Assembly (NCBI GenBank): GCA_938075195.1 | Contig: CALJGK010000056.1 | Span: 1-39,903, forward strand | DNA: 39,903 bases | Source of the DNA: an uncultured SAR86 cluster bacterium | Lineage (GTDB): Bacteria > Pseudomonadota > Gammaproteobacteria > Magnimaribacterales > Magnimaribacteraceae | Direction: 5' to 3' | Shown here: in pieces, positions 24,580 to 33,741 of the stretch | Layout: each line of letters begins with the position of its first letter | Numbering within the stretch: position 1 is the first letter of the stretch | The notes under the pieces: model-generated | What the model was told of the DNA's origin: nothing | Databases searched by the model: none | Seen by the model: the letters and a program-made list of their open reading frames with translations, nothing else | Program-made: the position numbers and the translations under genes

Positions 24580-25257
24580 TTACCTGACTCGACTCAATAG
24601 AAGCCATATATATCTAAGAGATAAAAAGCTCGTTAAAGCACCTACAACATAGGTAAAAGCTGCAGCCTTAAGGACGTTCTTACATTGAGCATGATACTCG
24701 GAAGGAATTTTTTCTTTCAGGATAGGCATAGCCCTATTGAAACTGGCATCTATTTCTACATCCAGTGTAATCATGTGTATAAACACTCCAAGAAGGACTG
24801 ATAGCAATACCAGAATAAGACAAATTTTTATAAGGCCAAAAGATCCTGTTGCTAAAATTAAAGGCAATCCGCTATATAGAAAAACTCCACCTATTTTTGA
24901 TAGCCATTGAGTTCTTTCAACAATATTCGTGCGTTTAACTAAAGGTGCATATTCTTCTTTGTGTTGAATAGCATGACCTATTTCATGGCAAACGATTGCT
25001 AGAGAAGTAAGACTTTTTTTAGATAGCCTACCGGTTTGTACTCTTACCGTTCTTTCAGTCAAATCATAATGATCTACAAGACTGGTTTCTTCTATTTTTA
25101 CTCCCTCTAAGTTGTTTTCTTTTAAAATCAATTGGCCAAACTCGCCAGCATTAAAGGGCATATCTTCAAGCTCTTTATCATTGCTCTTCATGGCAGAATT
25201 TAACCAGAACTTAGGCAAGACAAAGACAACTAAGAAGAAGAAAAGGAATATAAGCAT
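24580..25257 (-). CDS. YugP-like neutral zinc metallopeptidase, membrane-bound
   Basis: This 225-aa protein has an N-terminal TM helix (2-21) and two or three later hydrophobic helices (about 130-165, 195-220). The zinc motif H91-E92-x2-H95 is in VCHEIGHAIQH. The preceding VDHYDLTERTVRVQTG and the following YAPLVKRTN match the Zn_peptidase_2 (PF04298) family. Its substrate is unknown. It converges on the photolyase gene with 5 bases between and lies 20 bases downstream of the P450 gene on the same strand. Confidence 0.88.
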   Translation of the reverse strand: MLIFLFFFLVVFVLPKFWLNSAMKSNDKELEDMPFNAGEFGQLILKENNLEGVKIEETSLVDHYDLTERTVRVQTGRLSKKSLTSLAIVCHEIGHAIQHKEEYAPLVKRTNIVERTQWLSKIGGVFLYSGLPLILATGSFGLIKICLILVLLSVLLGVFIHMITLDVEIDASFNRAMPILKEKIPSEYHAQCKNVLKAAAFTYVVGALTSFLSLRYIWLLLSRVR

Positions 25258-25277
25258 ATAGCTATATAACTATTAAT

Positions 25278-26606
25278 TTAATATCTATGGACCTTAACAG
25301 GCAGCTCTGTAATCCCTCTTATAAAACTTGAAGAAAGAAATTTCTGCTCTCCAGTGACCTCGATATGAGAGAACTTATTTAATATCTCCTCCCAAAGTAT
25401 CTTTAGCTGGAGATCGGCAAGTCTATTGCCTAAACATCTATGAATTCCAAAACCAAAAGATAAATGCTGACGAACGTCTTTTCTATCAATGATCAAATCA
25501 TTCGCATTCGGAAACATTGAAGTATCTCTATTTCCAGACGCATACCAAATAGCTACCTTATCCCATTTCTTAATCAGCTTTCCTCCTACTTCTACATCTT
25601 CCATTGCAGTTCTACACATATGAGCAACTGGAGATTGCCATCTAATTATTTCAGAAACCATACCTGGGAGAAGAGACTTATCAGCCTTAACTCTAGCCAG
25701 TTGTTCCGGATATTTATTGAAAGCAGCAATGCCTCCACTCATGGAATTTCTTGTAGTGTCATTACCTGCCACAATTAGAAGAATCACGTTACCAAGGAAT
25801 TCATTTGGTGACATATTCTTTGTTGCATCTCCTCTTGCCAGCATAGAGATTAAATCACCTCCACCCTGATCATTAGCCTTGCGATCTTCCCATATGGTGT
25901 TGAAGTACTCAAAGCATTTCCATAGCTCTTGGAATCCCTCTTCCGGCGTTTCAAAGAAATCAGGGTCTGAGATCCTTTCTACAGTATCAGACCAATGTAT
26001 AAGCTTGGCCCTATCCTCTTGTGGAACATCAAATAAGGTGGCTAACATTCTGCTAGTCAACTCAATTGAGACTTCCTGAACCCAATTGAAGCTCTCTCCA
26101 TCAGGCAGATCATCTAGTATTTCTATAGTCCTTGATCTAATTAGCTCTTCAAAAGTTGCTAAATGTGCTCCAGTAAACATAGGAGCTACTTCTTTTCTTT
26201 GTCCAGTATGTTTGGGTTGATCTTGCATGATGAACATAGGGAGATGAAATATTGCATCGGGTGGCTCATCCATAGGTTGACCACCAAGCCGAATTCCGCC
26301 ATTCATAATATCGGAGGAAAACCTTTCATGATCCATATCAATTGCCTTAATGTCCTCGTAAGAAGTCACTGACCAATAAGACCCAAACTGACTATCTTCC
26401 GTATAATGGACAGGACTTTCTTTTCTGAGGCGTTCAAATACTTCAAATTCCTGATTTCTAGAGAACCAATCATTATTTCCAGGATTTATATTCTCTATAG
26501 GAACATTTTGAGGGGTAATATCATCTTTTAATCCCCATTTCTTTTGGGTCTCTGCATTAGATATATTTTCGTATTCAGGCTGATGTGGTGTGTTTTGTTC
26601 AGACAT
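25278..26606 (-). CDS. Cytochrome P450, CYP153-like
   Basis: This 442-aa soluble bacterial P450 has QDQPKHTGQRKEV (128-140) in the C-helix region and the I-helix AGNDTTRNSMSGG (280-292). The ExxR motif is E319-I-I-R322, and the heme loop FGFGIHRCLGNRLA has C391 as the proximal thiolate. The GNDTTRNSM I-helix, the HRC[LV]GNRLA loop and the LWEEIL helix are features I associate with CYP153 alkane/terminal hydroxylases; this subfamily call is from recollection. It has no membrane anchor and needs an external ferredoxin system not found here. It is divergent from the iron-transport operon, so its promoter shares the Fur-box region, although the box lies about 80 bases from its start. Confidence 0.88.
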   Translation of the reverse strand: MSEQNTPHQPEYENISNAETQKKWGLKDDITPQNVPIENINPGNNDWFSRNQEFEVFERLRKESPVHYTEDSQFGSYWSVTSYEDIKAIDMDHERFSSDIMNGGIRLGGQPMDEPPDAIFHLPMFIMQDQPKHTGQRKEVAPMFTGAHLATFEELIRSRTIEILDDLPDGESFNWVQEVSIELTSRMLATLFDVPQEDRAKLIHWSDTVERISDPDFFETPEEGFQELWKCFEYFNTIWEDRKANDQGGGDLISMLARGDATKNMSPNEFLGNVILLIVAGNDTTRNSMSGGIAAFNKYPEQLARVKADKSLLPGMVSEIIRWQSPVAHMCRTAMEDVEVGGKLIKKWDKVAIWYASGNRDTSMFPNANDLIIDRKDVRQHLSFGFGIHRCLGNRLADLQLKILWEEILNKFSHIEVTGEQKFLSSSFIRGITELPVKVHRY

Positions 26607-26684
26607 AGTTTATTATTTTTTTTGAGTAGCTATTATGCCAACAAGAGATTTATTTTCATAATGTATATTAAAGTTCAAAAAATA

Positions 26685-26709
26685 TTTATTGAGAATGATT
26701 CTCAATAAA
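26685..26709. promoter_or_regulatory. Fur box upstream of the iron ABC importer
   Basis: A perfect palindrome with 12-bp arms, TTTATTGAGAAT and ATTCTCAATAAA, around a central G, ends 14 bases before the periplasmic binding protein ATG. The core TGAGAAT-G-ATTCTCA matches the 7-1-7 Fur model. Iron-loaded Fur should repress the importer; the divergent P450 could be affected as well. Confidence 0.9.
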
Positions 26710-26723
26710 GTAAAATTAAAATT

Positions 26724-27743
26724 ATGAAAAAATTACAACTACTCTTGATATTTTCTCTATTTGGCCACGTGGTCATGACAAATGAAGTTAATGTATATAC
26801 TTCAAGGCATTATGATTCTGATGATGCTTTATACGAAGAATTTACAAAAGAAACCGGCATTGCAGTCAATATAGTTTCTGGCAAGGGAAGCGCACTCCTC
26901 CAGCGACTTAAGGCCGAAGGAGTAAACTCTCCTGCCGATATATTCTTCACCGTTGATGCGGGAAACCTTTGGAAAGTTCAGAGAGAAGATTTATTTCAAA
27001 GTATTAAATCAGAACAAATACTTAAGGTCGTGCCTGAAAATTTAAGAGGACCAAATAATGAATGGACAGCGATCGCCAAAAGAGCAAGGGTCATTTTCTA
27101 CAATCCAGATAATGTTAATGAAAAAATGATTAAAGGGATAAGTTATGAAGATCTAGCAAATCCAGAATGGAAGAATAAAATTGTAATTAGAAGCTCCAGT
27201 AATATGTATAACCAATCCTTAGTAGCTTCACTGATAGCCTCTTTAGGAGAAGTAGATACTGAAATATGGGCAACAAAATTAGTCAATAATTTAGCAAGGA
27301 AGCCACAAGGTAATGATAGATCTCAAATAATTGCTGTCGCTAATGGAGAGGCAGATATAGCCATAGCTAATAGCTATTATATTGGAATAATGCTCTCTGG
27401 CTCGGCCGGGGAAGATCAACTTACAGCAGCAAATAAAGTAAGAATGATTTTTCCTAATCAAGACAACAGGGGTACGCATATTAATATTAGCGGGGCTGGT
27501 ATTCTAAAAAACTCCCCGAATCCTAAAAATGCCAACCTATTTCTTGAATTTCTTCTCTCCAAAAGAGTACAGAAATATATGGTCGATAAATCTTACGAGT
27601 ACGCCATATTAGACGGGGTGCTGCCAAGTAAAGAAATCGCTAGCTTTGGAATAAGCTTCAAAGAAGATCAGACCTCGGTTCAGAAATATGGTGAATTGAA
27701 CCCAGATGCTGTGAGGCTAATGGATAGATCAGGTTGGAAATAG
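26724..27743 (+). CDS. fbpA: Ferric iron ABC transporter, periplasmic binding protein (FbpA/FutA type)
   Basis: This 339-aa protein has a signal peptide (about 1-19) and a class-II periplasmic binding fold. Iron-ligand tyrosines are in NVYTSRHY (Y25/Y30) and ANSYYIG (Y218, Y219), the pattern of FbpA/FutA Fe3+ binding proteins. VDAGNLW (77-83) and the RGTHINISGAGI segment before the C-terminal helices are typical. It binds unchelated Fe3+ in the periplasm and delivers it to the permease encoded next. A Fur box precedes it. A 48-base gap containing a self-complementary element separates it from the permease gene, a layout that would favour more binding protein than permease. Confidence 0.92.
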   Translation: MKKLQLLLIFSLFGHVVMTNEVNVYTSRHYDSDDALYEEFTKETGIAVNIVSGKGSALLQRLKAEGVNSPADIFFTVDAGNLWKVQREDLFQSIKSEQILKVVPENLRGPNNEWTAIAKRARVIFYNPDNVNEKMIKGISYEDLANPEWKNKIVIRSSSNMYNQSLVASLIASLGEVDTEIWATKLVNNLARKPQGNDRSQIIAVANGEADIAIANSYYIGIMLSGSAGEDQLTAANKVRMIFPNQDNRGTHINISGAGILKNSPNPKNANLFLEFLLSKRVQKYMVDKSYEYAILDGVLPSKEIASFGISFKEDQTSVQKYGELNPDAVRLMDRSGWK

Positions 27744-27754
27744 CCATTATCTAG

Positions 27755-27782
27755 TTTAAGCTTAAATTCATATCTAAGCTTA
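27755..27782 (+). repeat. Paired TAAGCTTA elements, possible intercistronic hairpin
   Basis: Two copies of the self-complementary octamer TAAGCTTA (27757-27764 and 27775-27782) are separated by 10 bases, and the first lies within the 12-bp palindrome TTTAAGCTTAAA (27755-27766). The copies can pair with each other in RNA to form an 8-bp hairpin between the binding-protein and permease genes. No U-run follows, so it is more likely an mRNA-stability or attenuation element than a terminator. Confidence 0.4.
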
Positions 27783-27791
27783 TATTTAAAA

Positions 27792-29399
27792 TTGAATAGA
27801 CTTACCTTTTGGAGGTTGCTCCCTTTTGCAGTTCTTGTTGTATTTACAGCACCTTTACTAATTGTTTTATCAAGTTTGTTTGGAGATTATTCTGAGAACT
27901 GGTCTCATCTGTTTCAATTTGTTCTTTTTGATTATGTCAGTTCTTCATTCATATTAGTGATAGGAGTATCTATCCTAGTTCTCATACTAGGAACTGTCAC
28001 AGCATGGACGGTCACCAGCTATAATTTTGTTGGAAAGAATATTTTTGAATGGGCCCTTATTCTGCCTTTATCGATACCACCTTACATACTTGCATATACT
28101 TTTACTGGCTTATTTGATCATTATGGAGACGCAAATAACTTAGCAAGATTATTGCTCAATCTACAAAACTCTACGGCTATATTTCCAAATGTCAGGAATA
28201 TCTATGGAGCGATAATAGTTTTTAGTTTTACGCTTTACCCTTATGTTTACTTAGTTTCTAGAAGCGCTTTTATCAATCAATCTAGGTCAATGAAAGAATC
28301 CGCAAGAATGCTGGGACTCAATCAGTTTCAAGTCTTTTATAAATTAGCCCTTCCATTAATTAGACCAGCCGTAATAGGTGGTTTGATGTTGGTGATAATG
28401 GAAACTTTATCTGATTTTGGTGCTGTGGATCACTTTGCAATCCAGACATTCACTACCGGTATCTTTAGGACTTGGTATGGCTTATACGATATACAGACTG
28501 CAATGCAGCTCGCTTCTTTACTACTTTTAACAGTGGGTGTTTTTTATATCGCAGAAAGGAGTACAAGAAGCTCCGGAATCTATACTTCAAATAACTCCAC
28601 TTTTTCTCCAAGCAAAGAAGATTCTTTAGTGGGCTATAAGGCCCTAACAGCCTTTTTGATTTGTTTTATTCCAATTTTTATTGGCTTCATTCTTCCGATA
28701 ATCGAACTGATTCTGTGGGCTTATGAAGTAAATCTAGAATTCTTTAATCAAAAATTTATCTCCAGTTCAATTAATACGTTGAGCTTATCTTTAGTAACAG
28801 GAATGATTTGTGCCGGTTTAGCTTTATTAATCAATTTTTCAATTAGATATAAGCCAAGTGCTTTAGTGCAAAGATTCAGCTCCCTCCTCTCAATCGGCTA
28901 TGCTGTTCCAGGGCTCATACTGGCAGTTGGTATGGTTCAGTTATTGGTTTATGTAGATGCACTTGTTTTATCTGGATTAGATATAGTGATTACGGGCTCA
29001 CTGATTGGTCTTGTTCTTGCGTATGTTATAAAAACATATGCATTAGCTAATTCTTCTATCGAGTCTGGCTATGAGAGAATCAGCTCTTCTCTTGATGATT
29101 CCTCAAAATTATTAGGCTCCTCTGGTTGGAGCATGCTGAGCAGTATTCATGTACCATTATTAAAAACCAGCATCTTGACTTCTGTTCTTCTGGTTATGTC
29201 TGATGTAGTAAAAGAATTACCTGCAACATTGATCCTTAGACCGTTCAATTTCGAAACATTAGCCGTTTCAACCTATATTTATGCTTCTGAAGAGAGAATG
29301 TTACAAGCCGCAGCGCCTGCAATTGCTATAGTTTTAATTGGATTGATTCCCATAGTGTTTCTGTCAAAAATGATAAGATCATCGAGACCCGCACACTAA
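27792..29399 (+). CDS. fbpB: Ferric iron ABC transporter, fused permease (FbpB type)
   Basis: This 535-aa inner-membrane protein has about 12 TM helices in two homologous halves, as in FbpB/SfuB. Each half ends with an EAA loop: ARMLGLNQFQVFYKLALPLI (about 171-190) and SSKLLGSSGWSMLSSIHVPLL (about 435-455). It moves Fe3+ across the inner membrane with the binding protein upstream and the ATPase downstream. The only start in frame near the first TM is a TTG at 27792 with no obvious Shine-Dalgarno. The stop is 1 base before the ATPase ATG. Confidence 0.92.
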   Translation: MNRLTFWRLLPFAVLVVFTAPLLIVLSSLFGDYSENWSHLFQFVLFDYVSSSFILVIGVSILVLILGTVTAWTVTSYNFVGKNIFEWALILPLSIPPYILAYTFTGLFDHYGDANNLARLLLNLQNSTAIFPNVRNIYGAIIVFSFTLYPYVYLVSRSAFINQSRSMKESARMLGLNQFQVFYKLALPLIRPAVIGGLMLVIMETLSDFGAVDHFAIQTFTTGIFRTWYGLYDIQTAMQLASLLLLTVGVFYIAERSTRSSGIYTSNNSTFSPSKEDSLVGYKALTAFLICFIPIFIGFILPIIELILWAYEVNLEFFNQKFISSSINTLSLSLVTGMICAGLALLINFSIRYKPSALVQRFSSLLSIGYAVPGLILAVGMVQLLVYVDALVLSGLDIVITGSLIGLVLAYVIKTYALANSSIESGYERISSSLDDSSKLLGSSGWSMLSSIHVPLLKTSILTSVLLVMSDVVKELPATLILRPFNFETLAVSTYIYASEERMLQAAAPAIAIVLIGLIPIVFLSKMIRSSRPAH

Positions 29400-29400
29400 A

Positions 29401-30051
29401 ATGAGTAATTTAATACTAGAAATAAAAAATTTATGTCATTCTTATAGTGAACATGCTTTATCCATAGAGAATATTAATCTTGAGATTGGTTCTAGAGACA
29501 GAGTCTCAATACTGGGCCCTTCCGGTTGTGGTAAGAGTACGTTACTAAGACTAATAGCTGGATTAGAAAAACCTGATCAAGGTGAAATTAAAATTAATGA
29601 CATTAAGGTTTCAGATAATAAAAATTTAATTCCTCCTGAAAAAAGAAATATTGGTCTAGTTGTTCAAGAGAAAGCCTTATTTCCTCATCTTTCAGTTTTT
29701 GAAAATATCTGCTTCGGTATCAAAAAGAATAAAGATAAAGACTTGATCGCTTCTGAATTATTAAATCTTCTGAAAATAGATAGTTTAAAAAATAAATATC
29801 CACACGAAATATCAGGGGGAGAACAGCAAAGGGTAGCCCTTGCAAGATCTCTTGCACCCAAACCTAACTTCTTAATGCTAGATGAGCCCTTTAGTGCACT
29901 AGATGAAGATCTTAAAGAGACTCTTTATAAAGATATCTCGCAGGTTTTTTCTGATATGAGTAGTGCCATCCTATTGGTTACACATGATCGTAATGAAGCT
30001 GAGATCATGACAAATAAACAAATTAGAATGGAAGAAGGTAAATTTATATAG
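29401..30051 (+). CDS. fbpC: Ferric iron ABC transporter, ATP-binding protein (FbpC-like, short form)
   Basis: This 216-aa ATPase has Walker A GPSGCGKST (39-47), a Q loop near VVQEKALFPHLSVFENI (87-103), signature ISGGEQQR (137-144), Walker B LMLDEP (158-163) and the switch H in VTHDRNEAE. It ends soon after the switch region, so it lacks the C-terminal regulatory (TOBE/FbpC) domain of about 130 residues that full-length FbpC proteins carry. Position directly after the permease identifies the partner. It converges on the MFS transporter gene 3 bases away. Confidence 0.92.
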   Translation: MSNLILEIKNLCHSYSEHALSIENINLEIGSRDRVSILGPSGCGKSTLLRLIAGLEKPDQGEIKINDIKVSDNKNLIPPEKRNIGLVVQEKALFPHLSVFENICFGIKKNKDKDLIASELLNLLKIDSLKNKYPHEISGGEQQRVALARSLAPKPNFLMLDEPFSALDEDLKETLYKDISQVFSDMSSAILLVTHDRNEAEIMTNKQIRMEEGKFI

Positions 30052-30054
30052 CTA

Positions 30055-31368
30055 TTATTCGTTGAGATCTTTTTGATATGTTTCCGTTAAAAAATATACT
30101 GAAACTAATGACAATAAAGATGCAAAAGCTATATAAACAGAGACCCAAAAAATATCATAATTTTTCCACAGCAAAGTAGCGATAGTTGGCGCAAATGAAC
30201 CACCAATGATAGCTCCGATTTGATATCCTAGTGAAGCTCCTGAATATCTAACTTCTGTGGAAAAGAGTTCTGCAAAAAATGCGGCCTGGGGTCCGTACAT
30301 CATGCCCAAGAAAGTCAATCCACCAGCAACAGCTAAAACAACAAAATAAAAATTACCTGTATCGACTAGAGGAAATAATGCAAAAGACCATAGTGCCGTC
30401 AATACGGCGCCAGTCATAAATATTCCCTTTCTTCCATTCCTATCTGAGTAATCAGAGAATAGGAATTGCATCGGTACCATGACAGCAGAGCCAATAAGCA
30501 CTGCCATTAAAAGATCATTCCGAGATAAATCAGTTGTCTGCACTCCATAAGCAAGAATAAAGGCTACCAATATATAAAAAGTTACTTGGATTGATAAAAA
30601 TGCACCAGCCGCCAAAGATATTCTTGCGGGATATCTCCTTATGGCTTCTAAAATAGGCGAAGTTTTAATTACTTTTGCCTCTCCCTCTCCAGAGGCCTTC
30701 ATTTCCTGAAGTGCTTTGAAAGATTCCGTGTCCTCTAGTTTTAGTTGAATATACATACTAATTAATACCAGAACGAAACTAATCAAGAAAGGTATTCTCC
30801 ATCCCCATGAAAGGAAGCTTTCTTCTGTTGTAAGGGTACTTACGGAGATAAAGGCTATATTTGCAAGAATGACGCCTACTGGAGCTCCTGCCTGAGCATA
30901 AGCACCGTAGTAACCTCTTCGATCATGAGGAGCACTTTCGGTTACCAAGAGCATGGCTCCACCCCACTGACCTCCGATTGCAATTCCCTGACAAAATCTT
31001 AGGAGAGTGAGTAGGATTGGAGCTGCCACTCCTATCGTGTCATAAGTTGGCAGTAACCCTATAAAAGTAGACGATATACCCATTAACATCAAAGCAGTCA
31101 CTAACGTCTTCTTTCTTCCTATAGTGTCTCCAAAATGACCAAATATAATGCCCCCGATAGGTCTAGCAATAAAACCTGCAGCAAAAGTTAAGAAAGATAA
31201 AATTAAAGCCGTTGTAGGATCTACATCACCAAAAAATAATTTTGGAAATACCAGCCCAGCAGCGGCTCCATAAAGAAAAAAGTCATACCATTCAATGCTA
31301 GTGCCTGACAGAGATGTCAATGCAACTTTTCTAATATTTGATTCTGCCTTTATTTGATTCATATTCAC
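30055..31368 (-). CDS. MFS transporter, metabolite:H+ symporter (MHS) family
   Basis: This 437-aa protein has 12 predicted TM helices and the MHS features: GTSIEWYDFFLYG in TM1 (about 21-33), GFIARPIGGIIFGHFGDTIG followed by RKK (about 65-88), the motif RFCQGIAIGGQWGGA (about 124-138), and a second-half SDYSDRNGRKG loop. Relatives (ProP, ShiA, KgtP, CitA) import osmolytes or organic acids with protons. The substrate here is unclear. It is a single-gene unit on the minus strand, divergent from the small secreted protein with 69 bases between. Confidence 0.9.
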   Translation of the reverse strand: MNMNQIKAESNIRKVALTSLSGTSIEWYDFFLYGAAAGLVFPKLFFGDVDPTTALILSFLTFAAGFIARPIGGIIFGHFGDTIGRKKTLVTALMLMGISSTFIGLLPTYDTIGVAAPILLTLLRFCQGIAIGGQWGGAMLLVTESAPHDRRGYYGAYAQAGAPVGVILANIAFISVSTLTTEESFLSWGWRIPFLISFVLVLISMYIQLKLEDTESFKALQEMKASGEGEAKVIKTSPILEAIRRYPARISLAAGAFLSIQVTFYILVAFILAYGVQTTDLSRNDLLMAVLIGSAVMVPMQFLFSDYSDRNGRKGIFMTGAVLTALWSFALFPLVDTGNFYFVVLAVAGGLTFLGMMYGPQAAFFAELFSTEVRYSGASLGYQIGAIIGGSFAPTIATLLWKNYDIFWVSVYIAFASLLSLVSVYFLTETYQKDLNE

Positions 31369-31437
31369 ATAATAGACTTAAAACGTTTCTTTACACAGCA
31401 AACAAAAAGAGTAAGGTTTTAATTTTAAGGAGAAAAA

Positions 31438-31800
31438 ATGAAAAAAATATTAATGATTGCCCTACTTTCGATTCCCCTCTCAACCTTTGCTTCAACTTTA
31501 GTTATTCTGGAATGCGAATTACTTGAAGGAGGAACTATTGAAGAGGTAAAAAGAATTAATTCCGAATGGGTCAAAAGTGTCAATGACATGAATGAAAAGA
31601 AAGTTTCTAGTCAGGTACTAGAAGCTGTGCTTTCAGATAATACTGAAGGGTTTATGTATATCGATAGCTATGAGGATTCAATTCATTGGGGTCAAATAAG
31701 ATATGAGATAAAAAATGGATCAATACAAAATATTGATGAGCAATTTGATTCAGTATCTAAATGTACTTCAGGAAAGATGTACGACGCAGAACAGAGTTAA
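31438..31800 (+). CDS. Small secreted hypothetical protein
   Basis: This 120-aa protein has a clear signal peptide (MKKILMIALLSIPLSTFAS) and a strong AAGGAGAAAA ribosome site 2-11 bases before the ATG. The mature part (about 100 aa) is acidic and has two cysteines, one near each end (ECELL and SKCTSG), which could form a disulfide in the periplasm. The pattern of LEGGTIEEVKRINSEWVKSV and EGFMYIDSYEDSIHWGQIRY suggests an alpha+beta fold similar to dimeric ferredoxin-like domains, but I do not recognise a family. Its end overlaps the convergent alpha/beta hydrolase by 4 bases. Confidence 0.7.
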   Translation: MKKILMIALLSIPLSTFASTLVILECELLEGGTIEEVKRINSEWVKSVNDMNEKKVSSQVLEAVLSDNTEGFMYIDSYEDSIHWGQIRYEIKNGSIQNIDEQFDSVSKCTSGKMYDAEQS

Positions 31801-32801
31801 AGCTTAAAGTGATTTAACATCACTGGAATGATCTCTGACAAAGCTTGATCTGGAATTTCATGTCCTACGCCCTCTAAAATCAATTTTTTAGCGTTAGGTA
31901 TATTTTGTTGGAGATAAATTCCATGATCTACAGGTATTAATGGATCTTCAGATCCGTGAATAATCAATGTAGGTCTATTAATTTCTTGTAAGCTTGAGGC
32001 TCTGTTTGGGCTGGCCCCTACCGCTGCAATTTGTGCATTTGATGTGTTAATCCCTTGCTTTAATCTAATCTTAGCCTCTTTAGCAAAGTTAGCTTCATCA
32101 AAAGGATAACGAGAGCCTGTCAAAGACTTTTCCGTAACAATTAACGCTTCTTCATCTTTTCCTAACAAATTGAGCACGAATGATTCTTTCATGGCCATCT
32201 TAAAGTTCTCGCTTGGACCTGAGAGTCCTGGAGTATCAAATCCAGGAGTCGAAAAAAATAGGGTTAAAGACCTAATCCTGGCAGGATGTTCTAAAGCCAT
32301 TACTTGAGCTATCATTCCGCCCATAGAAGCTCCTACAATGTGGGCTTCCGATACTCCTACATGATCTAATAGTGAAACTCCATCCATAGCCATATCACTT
32401 AAGTTATATTCTGCTGGGGATGGATTCTCCATATTAAATTTTCCTTCTTCATCAAAAATAAAATCAAATATAAAATTTACAAAGGACTCTATTAGAAAAG
32501 TAGGTAGATATTTAATAAAGGTTATTAAGCCAGGCTCTTCGGTCACCCAAGTACTTTTCCCAATATCTCTGTTATCGTAAATTAAGACGTGTAAATCATT
32601 ATCTACAAGTTCTTTGATTGATTGATCTGACCAAACCTTACTATTTGAATTGAGCCCCATAATCATTAAAACTGTAGGATTTTTTTGATCTCCATAAGAG
32701 TCCCACCAAATGTCGATACCATTTAGTTTAGTAATCTGGCCCTCTTCTGAACTTAAGCTCATCACTAACAAAGCAAAAAATAATATAAATAATTTTTTCA
32801 T
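31797..32801 (-). CDS. Alpha/beta hydrolase, exported
   Basis: This 334-aa protein has an N-terminal hydrophobic segment (about 2-18) consistent with a signal peptide, then an alpha/beta-hydrolase fold. The oxyanion region is VLMIMGLNSNS (44-54), the nucleophile elbow is GAS159MGG, the acid is D286 in HGSEDPLIP, and the base is H314 in GVGHEIP. An insertion around 95-135 (a hydrophobic cap) distinguishes it from short esterases. The HG..D and VxLP-like pattern recalls esterases and epoxide/lactone hydrolases (aclacinomycin-methylesterase-like); the substrate is unknown. It lies 15 bases downstream of the MaoC-like gene on the same strand, so both are probably cotranscribed. Confidence 0.85.
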   Translation of the reverse strand: MKKLFILFFALLVMSLSSEEGQITKLNGIDIWWDSYGDQKNPTVLMIMGLNSNSKVWSDQSIKELVDNDLHVLIYDNRDIGKSTWVTEEPGLITFIKYLPTFLIESFVNFIFDFIFDEEGKFNMENPSPAEYNLSDMAMDGVSLLDHVGVSEAHIVGASMGGMIAQVMALEHPARIRSLTLFFSTPGFDTPGLSGPSENFKMAMKESFVLNLLGKDEEALIVTEKSLTGSRYPFDEANFAKEAKIRLKQGINTSNAQIAAVGASPNRASSLQEINRPTLIIHGSEDPLIPVDHGIYLQQNIPNAKKLILEGVGHEIPDQALSEIIPVMLNHFKL

Positions 32802-32816
32802 ATCGATTAGAGCGTC

Positions 32817-33620
32817 TTATGAGCCTCTAAGCTTATAAATGGCTATCAAGTTAATACTCATCACACACATTTCATCTTTTTCATCAAATAAGTTAACTTG
32901 AACATCTACAAATTCATGACCTTTTTTCTCATAAGTATCATTAATATCCATCTCTGCTATCAAGGAAGTATTCAAAGGTACTGCCCTATAATTTTGAGAA
33001 ATTGTTTGTAAATGAACCCAAGGATTCATGTAAGCATTTCCAGCCAGTGTCCAATTAGAACAACCCAATAAAAAAGCTAAATTAGAATAACCAGCTTTTT
33101 TTGGTTGAAGTAGATCTGGGAGAGAATCTTCTTCACGTAAATATAGTAAGGGATCGTTTTCATTCCACGAGAATCTGAAAGCTTGGCATCCTTCGGATTT
33201 AAGTTTCTGCCAAATCTCTTTATTTGCTTGAGGAGCTTTAAAATCCCCATCAACCAATTTATTACCTTTCATTAATGGTTGTTCAGGTATATCTTCATTA
33301 AGAGCTACCTCAGCATTTGCACTAACCACACCGCTACTCCTTATTAGAGTCGTGTTGGCATGAGTATCATTAATTAAATCGGATTTAACTTGAAAGATAT
33401 CATTATCGTACAAAGGCGAAGTAATCCGACAGTTCGCAAAGCCGCGATCAAGCCAATCCTTCCCCCAAAGCTCTATTAATGGATGGACAAGATAGGCAGA
33501 AATGGTCACTCCAGGAACCAAACCCCCCTCAAAACCATACTCTTTAGCAAGATCATCACCATGTATTTGATTTTCAGAATCTGGAGCTGTATTAAGTGCA
33601 GTTGCGGACCATATATTCAT
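32817..33620 (-). CDS. MaoC/hotdog-like hypothetical protein
   Basis: This 267-aa soluble protein is likely composed of two hotdog-type modules. The N-terminal segment contains IHGDDLAKEYGFEGGLVPGV and then TISAYLVHPL. It resembles the 'H-x-D...a...Gf.g.ivPG' active-site region of MaoC-type hydratases/dehydratases. A second beta-rich half (about 130-267) has WVHLQTISQNYRAVPLNTSL. The usual catalytic Asp/His pair is not clear. It is first in a two-gene minus unit with an exported alpha/beta hydrolase. The family call is tentative; a CoA-thioester or hydroxyacyl substrate would fit if it is right. Confidence 0.55.
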   Translation of the reverse strand: MNIWSATALNTAPDSENQIHGDDLAKEYGFEGGLVPGVTISAYLVHPLIELWGKDWLDRGFANCRITSPLYDNDIFQVKSDLINDTHANTTLIRSSGVVSANAEVALNEDIPEQPLMKGNKLVDGDFKAPQANKEIWQKLKSEGCQAFRFSWNENDPLLYLREEDSLPDLLQPKKAGYSNLAFLLGCSNWTLAGNAYMNPWVHLQTISQNYRAVPLNTSLIAEMDINDTYEKKGHEFVDVQVNLFDEKDEMCVMSINLIAIYKLRGS

Positions 33621-33741
33621 ATTTTTTCTTTAGTTTTATCAAATAACTATACGTCTTTTCAGGATATCAATACAGTTCAAATGAAGGTATCAGATAAAGA
33701 TTTGAATTCTTTTGATACAATGCCGGCCCACTAAATCTATT

